From Gilvirhabdus luticola (GTDB lineage Bacteria > Bacteroidota > Bacteroidia > Flavobacteriales > Flavobacteriaceae), in NCBI RefSeq assembly GCF_032583975.1, contig NZ_JAWHTF010000001.1: 64,000 bases of DNA; one strand, 5' to 3'. The position numbers were made by a program, and so were the translations under genes. The notes beneath the pieces are model-generated. The model worked only from the letters and a program-made list of their open reading frames with translations, made no database searches and was not told the origin of the DNA. This document shows, one piece after another, positions 25,367 through 34,219 of the stretch (positions are counted from its first letter, which is position 1; each line of letters begins with the position of its first letter).

Positions 25367-26730
25367 TAATTATGAATCTCTAATTGTTTGGCTTTATCAC
25401 TAAACGTTTTTGCTTTCTGCGTATTGTTGGTTTGCATATATGCGATACTTAATTGTTTATAAAAATCTAATTCCATTTTTGTGTCATCAATGATATAATC
25501 AAGACCCATTTCTAGCATTTCAATGGCATCTTTGGGTTTATTTAGTTTATTGGAAGCAACGCCATTTATTAAATATAATAAGGGTTGAGATGGATAGCTG
25601 TTAATGGCATTTAAACTTTCTGATTTTGCAACTTCGTATTGTTCTAAATCTATTTCCAATAGCAAGATATTCTTTAGAATTGTGTAATCTTCAGTATGGC
25701 TTTTTAGAGCTTCTTTGTAGTACTTTAAAGCATTTATTTTATCTTCTTTGGCATGATAATACTCTGCTACTTTTAAATAGCTATTCACATTATTATCTTC
25801 ACCTCCAGCGACAATCGTGGCTTCAATTAAATCGGGTTCATATTGTGGATTTAATTTTACATACTTAACAAAATCTGATAGTACTAATGCTTTTGCATTG
25901 GGTTTTATCTGGGAACTCTGTACAACAATTTTCATGGATTCAATGGCTTTATCTGGATTGTTTTCGTCTAGATAAAATTTATATAAGGCTAAATGTGCCA
26001 AATGAGAATCAGGGCTAATTTCTAACAGTTTTTTAGCTGTTTCAAAGGCTTCTTCTTTTTGATTGTTTTCGCTATATCTATAAATAAGTGCCAGATAATT
26101 AGTTTCTTGATCAGGATTATTTTCTACACGCTCTTCAAGATTTTCTATTTGATCTTTTTTCTTTCCTGTAGCATCATAAATTTGGTTTCTTAAAATATCT
26201 CTGTTATAAGTAACTCCAAACTCTGCATCAAGTTCATCCAGAACTTCTAGAGCGTTTTTATATTTTTGTGTTTTAACATAAAGAGCAGCTAAATCTTCCT
26301 TATAGTCTGGATGATATTTAACTAATTGTCTGACAGTTTTAATAGCTTTATCATAATCATTTTGTTGAGCATAAACTTCATACAATTCGTCTAGATACCA
26401 TTCATTATCTGGCTCTTTATTTACTGCTTTTTTTAATGCATCTTCGGCGGCACCAAAATTTTTTAGTTTTACATAGTTTTTTCCTAATTCAAAATACACT
26501 ACTGAATTAGAATCATCTAATTCTAAACATTTTAATAATTCATTAACTGCCCTATCGTAATTTTCTATTCCTTTTTGTTTAAGTGCTTCGAAAAAATGTT
26601 CTTGAAAGTTGTCTTCAACTTGTCCTAAATCGTCATCAGGCTTTTTATTAAAATCTACTTGAGCAAAATTTATTTTAGGAATTAAAAAAATTCCAAGAAT
26701 AAATAACTTTATGTAAATGTTTAATTTCAT
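25366..26730 (-). CDS. Tetratricopeptide repeat protein, exported
   Basis: 454 residues: an N-terminal signal peptide (about 5-23, no obvious lipobox) followed by roughly eleven TPR units from about 45 to the end (for example NSVVYFELGKNYVKLKNFGAAEDALKKA). TPR arrays are protein-docking scaffolds. Placed between a sugar nucleotidyltransferase and the DUF4292/EnvC-like pair, it probably helps assemble envelope components. The stop overlaps the DUF4292 start by one base. Confidence 0.85.
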   Translation of the reverse strand: MKLNIYIKLFILGIFLIPKINFAQVDFNKKPDDDLGQVEDNFQEHFFEALKQKGIENYDRAVNELLKCLELDDSNSVVYFELGKNYVKLKNFGAAEDALKKAVNKEPDNEWYLDELYEVYAQQNDYDKAIKTVRQLVKYHPDYKEDLAALYVKTQKYKNALEVLDELDAEFGVTYNRDILRNQIYDATGKKKDQIENLEERVENNPDQETNYLALIYRYSENNQKEEAFETAKKLLEISPDSHLAHLALYKFYLDENNPDKAIESMKIVVQSSQIKPNAKALVLSDFVKYVKLNPQYEPDLIEATIVAGGEDNNVNSYLKVAEYYHAKEDKINALKYYKEALKSHTEDYTILKNILLLEIDLEQYEVAKSESLNAINSYPSQPLLYLINGVASNKLNKPKDAIEMLEMGLDYIIDDTKMELDFYKQLSIAYMQTNNTQKAKTFSDKAKQLEIHN

Positions 26731-26767
26731 TGATATTTAATGTTCTTCAATTGAAGTTTAACAAGTA

Positions 26768-27787
26768 TTATTCCAAAACTGAATAATCTCCCAAGCTTAC
26801 TTTAGTAAATTTACCATCATAACTAACATGATTACCTATCATGGCTTGGTCTAAATTAGCATTTTTTATCATGGAATGGTTTTGAATTAAGCTATTTTTA
26901 ACGGTTGAGTTTTCTATGGTGCAATCGTTACCAATTGACACGTTCGGGCCAATCGTTGTGTTGACTAGCTTCACATTTTGACCAATAAAACAAGGCACTA
27001 TAATATCTGAGTTTTTCTTTGAAACATCAGGTGAAATTAATTGTTCCGTTCTGTCCTTCTGTAAAAAATTAAGCATTTTTGAGTTGGTTTCTATAGTCAC
27101 AGCTTTGTTGCCACAATCCATCCAAGCTTTTACCTGTCCAGTTTTAAATATGTTACCGTTTGCCATCATTCCTTTTATCCCGTCATTTATTTGATATTCA
27201 CCTCCATTTTTAATATTGTTATCCAATACTTTTTGAAGTTCAGCTTTTAAAACGCCAACATCCTTAAAGTAGTATATTCCAATAACAGCTAAATCGCTTA
27301 TATAAGTTTTTGGCTTTTCAACTAATTCAATAATTTCATTTTTATCGTTAAGGTTTACAACACCAAATGCTTCAGGATTGTCAACTTTTTTTACCCATAT
27401 TACGGAGTCTGCTTCTTGATCTAAATTAAAGTCTGCTCTTATTAATGTATCGGCATATGCAATTACAGCTGGTCCAGAAAGTGACTCTTTCGCACACATA
27501 ATGGCATGACCGGTTCCTAAAGGTTGATCTTGACGATAAATGGAAGCTTTTGCATTTAAACTTTCAGCCAATTGTTTTAAGCTTGAAACAACATCATTCC
27601 CAAAAAAGGCTTCGTCTCCTAATATGAAAGCTATTTCGTCTATAGGCTGTTTAAGAACTTTAGCTATATCTTTAACCAAACGATGAACAATGGGTTGACC
27701 AGCGACAGGTATTAATGGCTTCGGAATTGTTAATGTATGTGGGCGAAGTCGAGAACCACGGCCAGCCATTGGGACTATAATTTTCAT
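26768..27787 (-). CDS. Sugar-phosphate nucleotidyltransferase
   Basis: 339 residues. The N-terminal nucleotidyltransferase domain begins PMAGRGSRLRPHTLTIPKPLIPVAGQPI, the NTP-binding signature of glucose-1-phosphate thymidylyl/uridylyltransferases and mannose-1-phosphate guanylyltransferases. A C-terminal left-handed beta-helix (about 255-339, hexapeptide-like repeats such as GPNVSIGNDCTIENSTV) follows. It makes an activated sugar; which nucleotide and sugar cannot be decided. It lies 12 bases after dut in the envelope operon. Confidence 0.87.
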   Translation of the reverse strand: MKIIVPMAGRGSRLRPHTLTIPKPLIPVAGQPIVHRLVKDIAKVLKQPIDEIAFILGDEAFFGNDVVSSLKQLAESLNAKASIYRQDQPLGTGHAIMCAKESLSGPAVIAYADTLIRADFNLDQEADSVIWVKKVDNPEAFGVVNLNDKNEIIELVEKPKTYISDLAVIGIYYFKDVGVLKAELQKVLDNNIKNGGEYQINDGIKGMMANGNIFKTGQVKAWMDCGNKAVTIETNSKMLNFLQKDRTEQLISPDVSKKNSDIIVPCFIGQNVKLVNTTIGPNVSIGNDCTIENSTVKNSLIQNHSMIKNANLDQAMIGNHVSYDGKFTKVSLGDYSVLE

Positions 27788-27799
27788 AAATTAGTTTTT

Positions 27800-28234
27800 C
27801 TATTTTGTTCCTGTACTTCCAAAACCACCTTCTCCTCTAGTAGTCTCAGAAAGTTCATCAATATTAATCCAGTCGGCATGTTCGTGTTTGGCTATGACTA
27901 ATTGTGCAATGCGTTCTCCATTCTGAATTATAAAATCTTCATTAGACAAATTCACTAAAATTACACCTATTTCTCCTCGGTAATCGGCATCAATAGTTCC
28001 AGGCGCATTTAAAACTGTTATTCCTTTTTTTGCTGCTAATCCACTTCTGGGTCTTACTTGTGCTTCGTAGCCTATTGGTAATTCAATAAACAAGCCAGTA
28101 CCAACTATACTGCGTTCAAATGGCTTTAATGTTCTTGATTCTGAAAGATTCGCGCGTAAATCCATCCCTGCTGAAGCTAAAGTTTCATAATTGGGTAATT
28201 CGTGATTGGATTTATTTAATATTTTAATGTTCAT
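27800..28234 (-). CDS. dut: dUTP diphosphatase
   Basis: 144 residues, a homotrimeric dUTPase that lowers dUTP and supplies dUMP for thymidylate synthesis. All five motifs are visible: AGMDLRA, RPRSGLAAKKG, GTIDADYRGEIGVILVN, GERIAQLVI and the C-terminal arm RGEGGFGSTG. It lies one base after the flippase stop codon. Confidence 0.96.
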   Translation of the reverse strand: MNIKILNKSNHELPNYETLASAGMDLRANLSESRTLKPFERSIVGTGLFIELPIGYEAQVRPRSGLAAKKGITVLNAPGTIDADYRGEIGVILVNLSNEDFIIQNGERIAQLVIAKHEHADWINIDELSETTRGEGGFGSTGTK

Positions 28235-28235
28235 T

Positions 28236-29660
28236 TTAACTTTTTAAAAATAGTTTTAATTGATTTTTTTCTAGAACTGATACAATTCCCAAAAATACTA
28301 AAACTAAACCTGTATTTAAATAATAGTTGCTATTAGTCCTTAACGCTAAAACTGAAAACACAATAGCTAAAATTAAATAGAAAGCAATATTCTTTAAATT
28401 GTATGGTACAGGATAATATTTTTGTCCGAAAAAGTACGATAACAACATCATAACACCATATGCAGCAAGTGTTGCCCAAGCTGATGCCATAAATCCTATT
28501 TTAGGAATCATGATATAATTAAATGCAATCGTTATTATTGCACCTACAAGAGACAAATACATACCGTACTGTGTTCTATCAGTAAGTTTATACCAAATGG
28601 CTAGATTGAAGTAAATTCCCAAACAAAGATTTGCCAATAGCACTATTGGAACAATTTCTATGGCAATCCAATAGCTTTCATCTTTTACTAAAAATTCTTT
28701 TATGATATCCAGATAAGCAACTATAAATACCAGCATAAAACTTCCAAAGATTACAAAGTATTTCATTATCGTTGCATAGGTACTTTTTGCATTGGTTTCT
28801 TTTGAATGATTAAAGAAGAATGGCTCTGCTCCAAGTCTAAATCCTTGAATAAAAATGGTCATAAAAACTGCTATCTTATAACATCCACTATAAGCACCAT
28901 TTATATCTTTTCCTAACATTTCAGGAAGCAACCATTTATCGAAATTCTCATTAATAACATAGGCTAATCCAGCCACCATTATCGGCCAGCCATAATTTAG
29001 CAATTGCTTTAATATTGATATATCAAATTGAAACTTCGTTTTAAAGAAATAAGGCGACAAAAGCAGTAATGTGGCTATACTTGCTACTAGATTAGCAATG
29101 AAAATATACTTGACCAAATCATTAGAATCAAAATTGAAAAATTGAAACCCGAATCTTGGAACAGCCCAAAGAAAGAAGAAATTTAATAACACATAAATAG
29201 CAATATTTGATAGTTTTATTGCTGTAAATTTTATTGGTCTTCCTGTAGCTCTTAAATATGCAAAAGGAGCAACAACAAGCGTGTCTAAAACTAAAACACT
29301 TAATAATAAATTGAAATAATCTTGATTAAGGTTTACTAATGTTGCTAATTGCCGATTAAAACTAAAACTAACCACAAAAAATAGAACGGCTGTAGCTGTT
29401 AAGCTAATAAGTGTTGTAGAAAAAACTTTGCCTTTTTCTTCACTTTTACTAAAGAACCTGAAGAAAGCTGTCTCCATGCCATAAGTTAATAGTACATTAA
29501 AAAAAGCAGCATAGACATAAAACGTTGTATTATCAGAATAACTGGTAGTTTCTAGAGTATCCGTATGAAGAGGCACTAAAATAAAGTTCATTAATCTAGG
29601 TAAAACAGTTGCCATACCATAGATTACTGTGTCTTTAAAAAAGGTTTTTAATGCACCCAA
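28236..29660 (-). CDS. Polysaccharide flippase (MOP/Wzx family)
   Basis: 474 residues with about 14 membrane segments. The MVF/Wzx-type N-terminus (LKTFFKDTVIYGMATVLPRLMNFILVPLHT) is typical of lipid-linked oligosaccharide flippases in Bacteroidetes. It heads an operon with dut, a sugar nucleotidyltransferase, TPR, DUF4292 and EnvC-like genes. It is the only flippase in the window, about 20 kb from the polysaccharide locus at 47-64 kb, and whether it serves that locus is open. Confidence 0.88.
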   Translation of the reverse strand: MGALKTFFKDTVIYGMATVLPRLMNFILVPLHTDTLETTSYSDNTTFYVYAAFFNVLLTYGMETAFFRFFSKSEEKGKVFSTTLISLTATAVLFFVVSFSFNRQLATLVNLNQDYFNLLLSVLVLDTLVVAPFAYLRATGRPIKFTAIKLSNIAIYVLLNFFFLWAVPRFGFQFFNFDSNDLVKYIFIANLVASIATLLLLSPYFFKTKFQFDISILKQLLNYGWPIMVAGLAYVINENFDKWLLPEMLGKDINGAYSGCYKIAVFMTIFIQGFRLGAEPFFFNHSKETNAKSTYATIMKYFVIFGSFMLVFIVAYLDIIKEFLVKDESYWIAIEIVPIVLLANLCLGIYFNLAIWYKLTDRTQYGMYLSLVGAIITIAFNYIMIPKIGFMASAWATLAAYGVMMLLSYFFGQKYYPVPYNLKNIAFYLILAIVFSVLALRTNSNYYLNTGLVLVFLGIVSVLEKNQLKLFLKS

Positions 29661-29676
29661 TAGATAACAATTTATG

Positions 29677-29700
29677 TTGCTAAAAATACGTTTTTAGCAA
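29677..29700. terminator. Hairpin between small lipoprotein gene and flippase
   Basis: A perfect 10-bp inverted repeat (29677-29686 with 29691-29700) with a TACG loop, between the end of the 29719-30228 gene and the flippase start. The arms carry T runs but no separate U-tract follows, so it may be a weak terminator or an mRNA-stabilising stem. Confidence 0.4.
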
Positions 29701-29718
29701 ACGTAAACCAAAGATAAC

Positions 29719-30228
29719 TCATTGCTTATTCTGCGGTGTGCTTGGGTAAGACAATGTTGGCTTCTCTTTAATCTTCTTAATTTTGAAATATTTTATTCTA
29801 TTATTTTCCTTATAGCTTATAACACATTCATTGTCTTTAAGATTAAAAGGAATACTCTTTGGAATTATTGGCACTTGATTGCCAAATTCGCCTTGCGGTT
29901 TATCACTTAAAATAACATCTGGCTTTCTGTTTAATACTGTTGAAAACCTACCTACAAAAGAATTATTACTCGAATTCGTTCCCAATTTTACACTTTTTCC
30001 TCTAAAATAAACACTGTCAAAAATCACATTTTGATTGTTCTCAACAAGGTTTACAAAAAGATTGATTCCAGAGCCACCACCTTGAATACCTGCTACCCAT
30101 TTTTGATAATAGACTTCTCCAAGTTCAACTGGAGCATTGTCTTGCAAATTTTGCGCACTTGAACAATGCGAAAAACTAAGTAAAATAAAGCTTCCAAAAA
30201 ATATATTTACAATCTGTTTCATTTTCAA
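29719..30228 (-). CDS. Putative lipoprotein, unknown function
   Basis: 169 residues with an N-terminal signal ending SFILLSFSHC, a likely lipid Cys22. A second ATG two codons in is an equally good start. The mature part includes YYQKWVAGIQGGGSGINLFV and a Lys-rich end (KYFKIKKIKEKP). I have seen this type only as a conserved flavobacterial hypothetical and assign no function. It lies between the ATP synthase operon and the flippase operon on the same strand. Confidence 0.72.
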   Translation of the reverse strand: MKMKQIVNIFFGSFILLSFSHCSSAQNLQDNAPVELGEVYYQKWVAGIQGGGSGINLFVNLVENNQNVIFDSVYFRGKSVKLGTNSSNNSFVGRFSTVLNRKPDVILSDKPQGEFGNQVPIIPKSIPFNLKDNECVISYKENNRIKYFKIKKIKEKPTLSYPSTPQNKQ

Positions 30229-30269
30229 AATAGAATATTATAAAGATACTATTTCAAAAGATATGCCAT

Positions 30270-30296
30270 AAAAAAGCCCTACTAAAAAGTAAGACT
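30270..30296 (-). terminator. Terminator of the atpBEFHAG operon
   Basis: On the minus strand a 9-bp stem with two G-U pairs (30288-30296 with 30275-30283), loop of four, followed by TTTTTATGG. It lies 60 bases after the atpG stop, so the operon ends here without atpD or atpC. Confidence 0.65.
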
Positions 30297-30316
30297 AAAT
30301 TTTAATTGTTTGAAAA

Positions 30317-30347
30317 GATCTTTCGACTGCACTTAAGGCGACAATTC
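30317..30347. repeat. Possible remnant of a dispersed intergenic repeat
   Basis: The stretch GATCTTTCGACTGCACTTAA continuing with GGCGACAATTC between atpG and its terminator is richer in G+C than its surroundings. It resembles the TTTCGACT-x-CGCTCAA-x-GACA type of short repeat that I associate with Bacteroidetes intergenic regions. Only one copy is in this window, so this is a resemblance, not a demonstrated repeat. Confidence 0.25.
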
Positions 30348-30355
30348 TATAATAT

Positions 30356-31222
30356 TTAATTATTTAACGCTTCAGCACCACCAACAATTTCTAAAATCTC
30401 GTTAGTAATAGCGGCTTGTCTAGCTTTATTATACGTTAATTTAAGCTGATCTCTCAATTCTGTGGCATTATCTGTTGCCTTATGCATTGCTGTCATACGT
30501 GCACCATGTTCACTTGCGAAAGAATCTCTAATAGCTTTATATAATTGAGTTTTTAATGCTTTGGGAATTAGTGCTTCAACAATCTCAATTTTTGATGGTT
30601 CAAATATATAATCAACATTAGTGTTTGCTTCACCTTCACCTTCAACTGGAACAATTGGAAGAAACTGTTCTGTCATGATTTCTTGTGTTGCAGCATTTTT
30701 AAACTTGTTGTAAACCAATTCAATTTTATCAAAATCACCAATAACAAATTTATCCATAAGCATTTGAGCAATTTCTGCTACATTATCAAATGTTAAATCA
30801 TCATAAACACTGCTCTTATTAGCAATTACTCTTGACGATTTTTTAAAAGCATCATTTGCTTTTTTACCAATGGCAACAAAAGAAACATTTTTGTTTTTAT
30901 ATTCTTCGTCTTTAAGTTTGATTACTTGCTTAATAATGTTTGAATTAAAAGCACCACATAACCCTCTATTAGAAGTAATAGCAACAATAAGAACATTGTT
31001 TACTTCGCGTTGCATTGAAAATTTACTTCCAGAATCTGCATCTAATGTTGCACTTAAACTTTGTAAAAGCTCGGTTAACTTATTGGCATAAGGCCTCATT
31101 GCAGTAATAGCATCTTGAGCCTTCTTTAACTTTGCAGCAGAAACCATTTTCATGGCACTGGTTATCTGCATTGTTGAAGATACCGATGATATTCTGTTAC
31201 GTATTTCTTTTAAGTTTGCCAT
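30356..31222 (-). CDS. atpG: ATP synthase F1 subunit gamma
   Basis: 288 residues. The central rotor shaft of F1. The N-terminal coiled coil (MANLKEIRNRISSVSSTMQITSAMKMVSAAKLKKA) and the C-terminal coil (KATDNATELRDQLKLTYNKARQAAITNEI) are the classic gamma signatures. It is the last gene of the six-gene atp operon, 15 bases after atpA. The beta and epsilon genes that normally follow are absent. Confidence 0.96.
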   Translation of the reverse strand: MANLKEIRNRISSVSSTMQITSAMKMVSAAKLKKAQDAITAMRPYANKLTELLQSLSATLDADSGSKFSMQREVNNVLIVAITSNRGLCGAFNSNIIKQVIKLKDEEYKNKNVSFVAIGKKANDAFKKSSRVIANKSSVYDDLTFDNVAEIAQMLMDKFVIGDFDKIELVYNKFKNAATQEIMTEQFLPIVPVEGEGEANTNVDYIFEPSKIEIVEALIPKALKTQLYKAIRDSFASEHGARMTAMHKATDNATELRDQLKLTYNKARQAAITNEILEIVGGAEALNN

Positions 31223-31237
31223 TCCTATTATTTAGAA

Positions 31238-32818
31238 TTAAGCTTTATATCCTGCTACTAAATCTTTAGTTACTCTTGCCAATGTATCTGTAACTTCGTC
31301 AGTTAATTTTCCTGCTTTTAAAGTTCCCAAAACGTCACTGTGCTTTGCTCTTAAAACTTCTAAATATTCGCCTTCAAATTGTTTTACTTTTTCTACAGGA
31401 ACATCTCTTAATAAGTTTTTAGAACCTGCATAAATAATTGCAATTTGATCTTCTACAGTAAACGGATCGTTTTGGGCTTGCTTTAAGATTTCAACGTTTC
31501 GTTTTCCTTTCTCAATTACATTTAATGTTGCAGCATCAAGATCTGAACCAAATTTCGCAAAAGCCTCTAACTCGCGGAATTGAGCTTGGTCTAATTTTAA
31601 TGTTCCTGCTACTTTTTTCATGGATTTAATTTGTGCATTTCCACCAACACGAGATACAGAAATACCTACGTTAATTGCAGGACGAACACCGGAATTAAAC
31701 AAATCACCATCTAAGAATATTTGTCCGTCAGTAATAGATATTACGTTTGTAGGAATATATGCAGAAACGTCTCCAGCTTGTGTTTCAATAATTGGCAGTG
31801 CTGTTAAAGAACCTCCTCCTTTTACCATTGGTTTTAAAACCTCTGGCAAGTCGTTCATTTCTTTAGCAATGTCATCATCTGCAATTATTTTTGCAGAACG
31901 TTCTAACAAACGAGAGTGTAAGTAGAATACGTCTCCCGGATATGCTTCACGCCCTGGTGGGCGGCGTAACAATAATGAAATTTCTCTGTAGGCTACTGCT
32001 TGTTTTGATAAATCGTCATAAATGATTAAAGCCGGGCGACCAGTATCTCTAAAATACTCGCCAATTGCAGCTCCGGCCATAGGTGCATATACTTGCATAG
32101 CGGCTGGATCTGACGCATTTGCAGCAACAATTGTTGTGTAGGCAAGAGCTCCTTTGTCTTCTAGTATTTTAGCAATGTTTGCAACTGTTGATGCTTTTTG
32201 ACCAATAGCTACATATATACAATAGACTGGATTACCAGCATCATAAAATTCCTTTTGATTTAAGATAGTATCTATACAAACTGTTGTTTTACCTGTTTGA
32301 CGATCACCAATGACCAACTCACGTTGTCCACGACCAATTGGAATCATTGCATCAATAGATTTAATTCCAGTTTGTAATGGTTCCGTTACAGGCTCACGGA
32401 AAATAACTCCAGGTGCTTTACGCTCTAATGGCATTTGATAAGTCTTTCCGGTTATTGGGCCTTTACCATCTATTGGGTTTCCCAATGTATCAACAACACG
32501 GCCAACAATATCTTCTCCAACATTAATAGAGGCGATACGTTCTGTACGTTTTACTGTCGACCCTTCTTTTATTTCACTAGAATGTCCTAGCAATACTATA
32601 CCTACGTTATCTTCTTCAAGGTTTAATACAATCCCTTCTAATCCTCCTTTAAATTCAACTAATTCGCCATATTGTGCATTAGACAATCCATAAGCACGTA
32701 CAATCCCATCTCCAACAGTCAATACTGTCCCTACCTCGTCTAATGAAGCTCCTGATTCAAAACCTGAAAGTTGTTGTTTTAAGATTGCTGAAATTTCAGC
32801 TGGTTTTACTTCTGCCAT
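31238..32818 (-). CDS. atpA: ATP synthase F1 subunit alpha
   Basis: 526 residues. The non-catalytic nucleotide-binding subunit of F1. Walker A GDRQTGKT is in the central domain, with the alpha signature PAINVGISVSRVGG near 370-385 and the N-terminal beta-barrel with VGDGIVRAYGL. Sequence is highly conserved and full length. Lies between atpH and atpG. Confidence 0.98.
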   Translation of the reverse strand: MAEVKPAEISAILKQQLSGFESGASLDEVGTVLTVGDGIVRAYGLSNAQYGELVEFKGGLEGIVLNLEEDNVGIVLLGHSSEIKEGSTVKRTERIASINVGEDIVGRVVDTLGNPIDGKGPITGKTYQMPLERKAPGVIFREPVTEPLQTGIKSIDAMIPIGRGQRELVIGDRQTGKTTVCIDTILNQKEFYDAGNPVYCIYVAIGQKASTVANIAKILEDKGALAYTTIVAANASDPAAMQVYAPMAGAAIGEYFRDTGRPALIIYDDLSKQAVAYREISLLLRRPPGREAYPGDVFYLHSRLLERSAKIIADDDIAKEMNDLPEVLKPMVKGGGSLTALPIIETQAGDVSAYIPTNVISITDGQIFLDGDLFNSGVRPAINVGISVSRVGGNAQIKSMKKVAGTLKLDQAQFRELEAFAKFGSDLDAATLNVIEKGKRNVEILKQAQNDPFTVEDQIAIIYAGSKNLLRDVPVEKVKQFEGEYLEVLRAKHSDVLGTLKAGKLTDEVTDTLARVTKDLVAGYKA

Positions 32819-32842
32819 TTTATTTAGATGTTTCTATGTTCT

Positions 32843-33379
32843 TTAATTTAATGTAAATTCTCGTCTTAATTTATTTAGTTGGCTGGAAATGCTTGCATTG
32901 TATTGAATATCACCAACTCGTAAAATAAAGCCTCCTAAAATATCTTTATCAATTACGTTTTTTAATTCAACCTTTTTACCTGTTAATTCTCTAACCTTAT
33001 GAAGAACAACTTCTTTAAGGTCTGCTGTAATTTCAACTGCTGTAGTTACTGTAGCAACCTGACTACCTCTTAACTCGTTATAAATCTGAATATATTTTGA
33101 AGCAACATTGCTTAAAATACTGATTCTTTTATTTGTTATAAGGGTATCAATTAAGTTGCTTGTGTTTGGTTTGATATCTGAAAAAACACTTAATACGATA
33201 GATTTTTTAACCGAAGAACGCACAACAGGACTTTGAAGTACATTATGTAAATCCTCATTTTTTGCCAAGGTTTCAACAATTAACTTCATGTCGTTATTAA
33301 CAGCTTCGGCTTTGTTATCTTTATTTGCCAAACTTAAAACCGCTTTTGCATAACGTATTGCTGCTCTTTCTCCTGCCAT
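32843..33379 (-). CDS. atpH: ATP synthase F1 subunit delta
   Basis: 178 residues. The OSCP/delta stator subunit joining F1 to the peripheral stalk. The N-terminal helical bundle (AIRYAKAVLSLA) and the C-terminal signature region (IDKDILGGFILRVGDIQYNASISSQL) are clear. It starts 5 bases after atpF. Confidence 0.95.
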   Translation of the reverse strand: MAGERAAIRYAKAVLSLANKDNKAEAVNNDMKLIVETLAKNEDLHNVLQSPVVRSSVKKSIVLSVFSDIKPNTSNLIDTLITNKRISILSNVASKYIQIYNELRGSQVATVTTAVEITADLKEVVLHKVRELTGKKVELKNVIDKDILGGFILRVGDIQYNASISSQLNKLRREFTLN

Positions 33380-33384
33380 TACAA

Positions 33385-33879
33385 TTAATTTAATTTAGCT
33401 TCTCCCAGCATTGATTGAACTAATTTTAGCTGTTTATCTTTGCTTGACAACTCCTCTCTAACTACCTTTTCTGCAATATCTACAGCTAATCCAGCTACAT
33501 GGCTTTTTAGTTCAGCCAGTGCTGCATTTTTTTCGCTTTCTATTGCCGCTTGTGCTTGGCTAATAAGTTTACTAGCTTGTGTTTGAGCTTCTTCTTTAGC
33601 GTCTGCAATCATTTTGTTTTTTAAATCGCGTGCTTCTTTAAGCATGTTTTCTCTCTCAACACGGGCTTCTTTTAGAATTCTTTCATTATCTGCTTGAAGG
33701 TTTTGCATTTCTAATCGTGCTTTTTCAGCAGATGCTAAAGCTTCACGAATAGATTTTTCTCTATCGTTTACCGTACCAACAATTGGTTTCCATGCAAATT
33801 TTTTCAACAGAAAAAATAGCACGGCAAAAGAGATAAATGTCCAAAACAACAATCCGACATCTGGAGTAACTAAATCCAT
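33385..33879 (-). CDS. atpF: ATP synthase F0 subunit b
   Basis: 164 residues. The peripheral stalk subunit: one TM helix (about 8-26, GLLFWTFISFAVLFFLLKKF) and a long charged helix to the C-terminus. Single b type, with no b' copy. It is separated from atpE by 72 bases that contain a large hairpin, the widest gap within the operon. Confidence 0.95.
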   Translation of the reverse strand: MDLVTPDVGLLFWTFISFAVLFFLLKKFAWKPIVGTVNDREKSIREALASAEKARLEMQNLQADNERILKEARVERENMLKEARDLKNKMIADAKEEAQTQASKLISQAQAAIESEKNAALAELKSHVAGLAVDIAEKVVREELSSKDKQLKLVQSMLGEAKLN

Positions 33880-33914
33880 TTCTTATATAATTTAAATTCT
33901 ATTTTTTAATACTT

Positions 33915-33951
33915 AAAAAGAGGTGCAACCAACCGTTGCACCCATCTTTTT
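33915..33951 (-). terminator. Large hairpin right after atpE (attenuator or processing stem)
   Basis: An 8-bp inner stem GGTGCAAC/GTTGCACC (33922-33929 with 33935-33942), loop CAACC, extended by AAAAAGA/TCTTTTT (33915-33921 with 33945-33951) across a 2-base bulge. It begins directly beside the atpE stop codon and, read on the minus strand, ends in a U-rich run. It has the form of an intrinsic terminator inside the operon, and could raise atpE output over the downstream genes. Confidence 0.6.
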
Positions 33952-34194
33952 TTACTTAATTAAGGATACAACCACCGCAAAAAGTGCTACCGCCTCAACG
34001 AAGGCAAGTATAACAATTGCTGATGCTTGGATTTTTCCTTGCATTTCTGGTTGACGTGCAATAGCGTCCATTGCTGAACCACCTATTCTACCAATACCTA
34101 TTCCGGCACCAATAGCTGCAAGTCCTGCTCCAATAGCTGCAAAAGCTCCGTAATCAACGGTTGTTGCTGCTTCCTGTAATAATGCTAAACTCAT
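33952..34194 (-). CDS. atpE: ATP synthase F0 subunit c
   Basis: 80 residues. The c-ring proteolipid: two TM helices joined by a polar loop, MDAIARQPEMQGKI. The first helix has the packed glycine motif GAGLAAIGAGIGIG. The ion-binding carboxylate is Glu67 in ILAFVEAVALFA. The residues that mark Na+-binding rings (a Gln in helix 1 and Ser after the Glu) are absent, so proton coupling is expected. The N-terminal ~14 residues are polar and precede the first helix. Confidence 0.96.
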   Translation of the reverse strand: MSLALLQEAATTVDYGAFAAIGAGLAAIGAGIGIGRIGGSAMDAIARQPEMQGKIQASAIVILAFVEAVALFAVVVSLIK

Positions 34195-34219
34195 AGTGTT
34201 AAAATATTAAAAAAATTAA

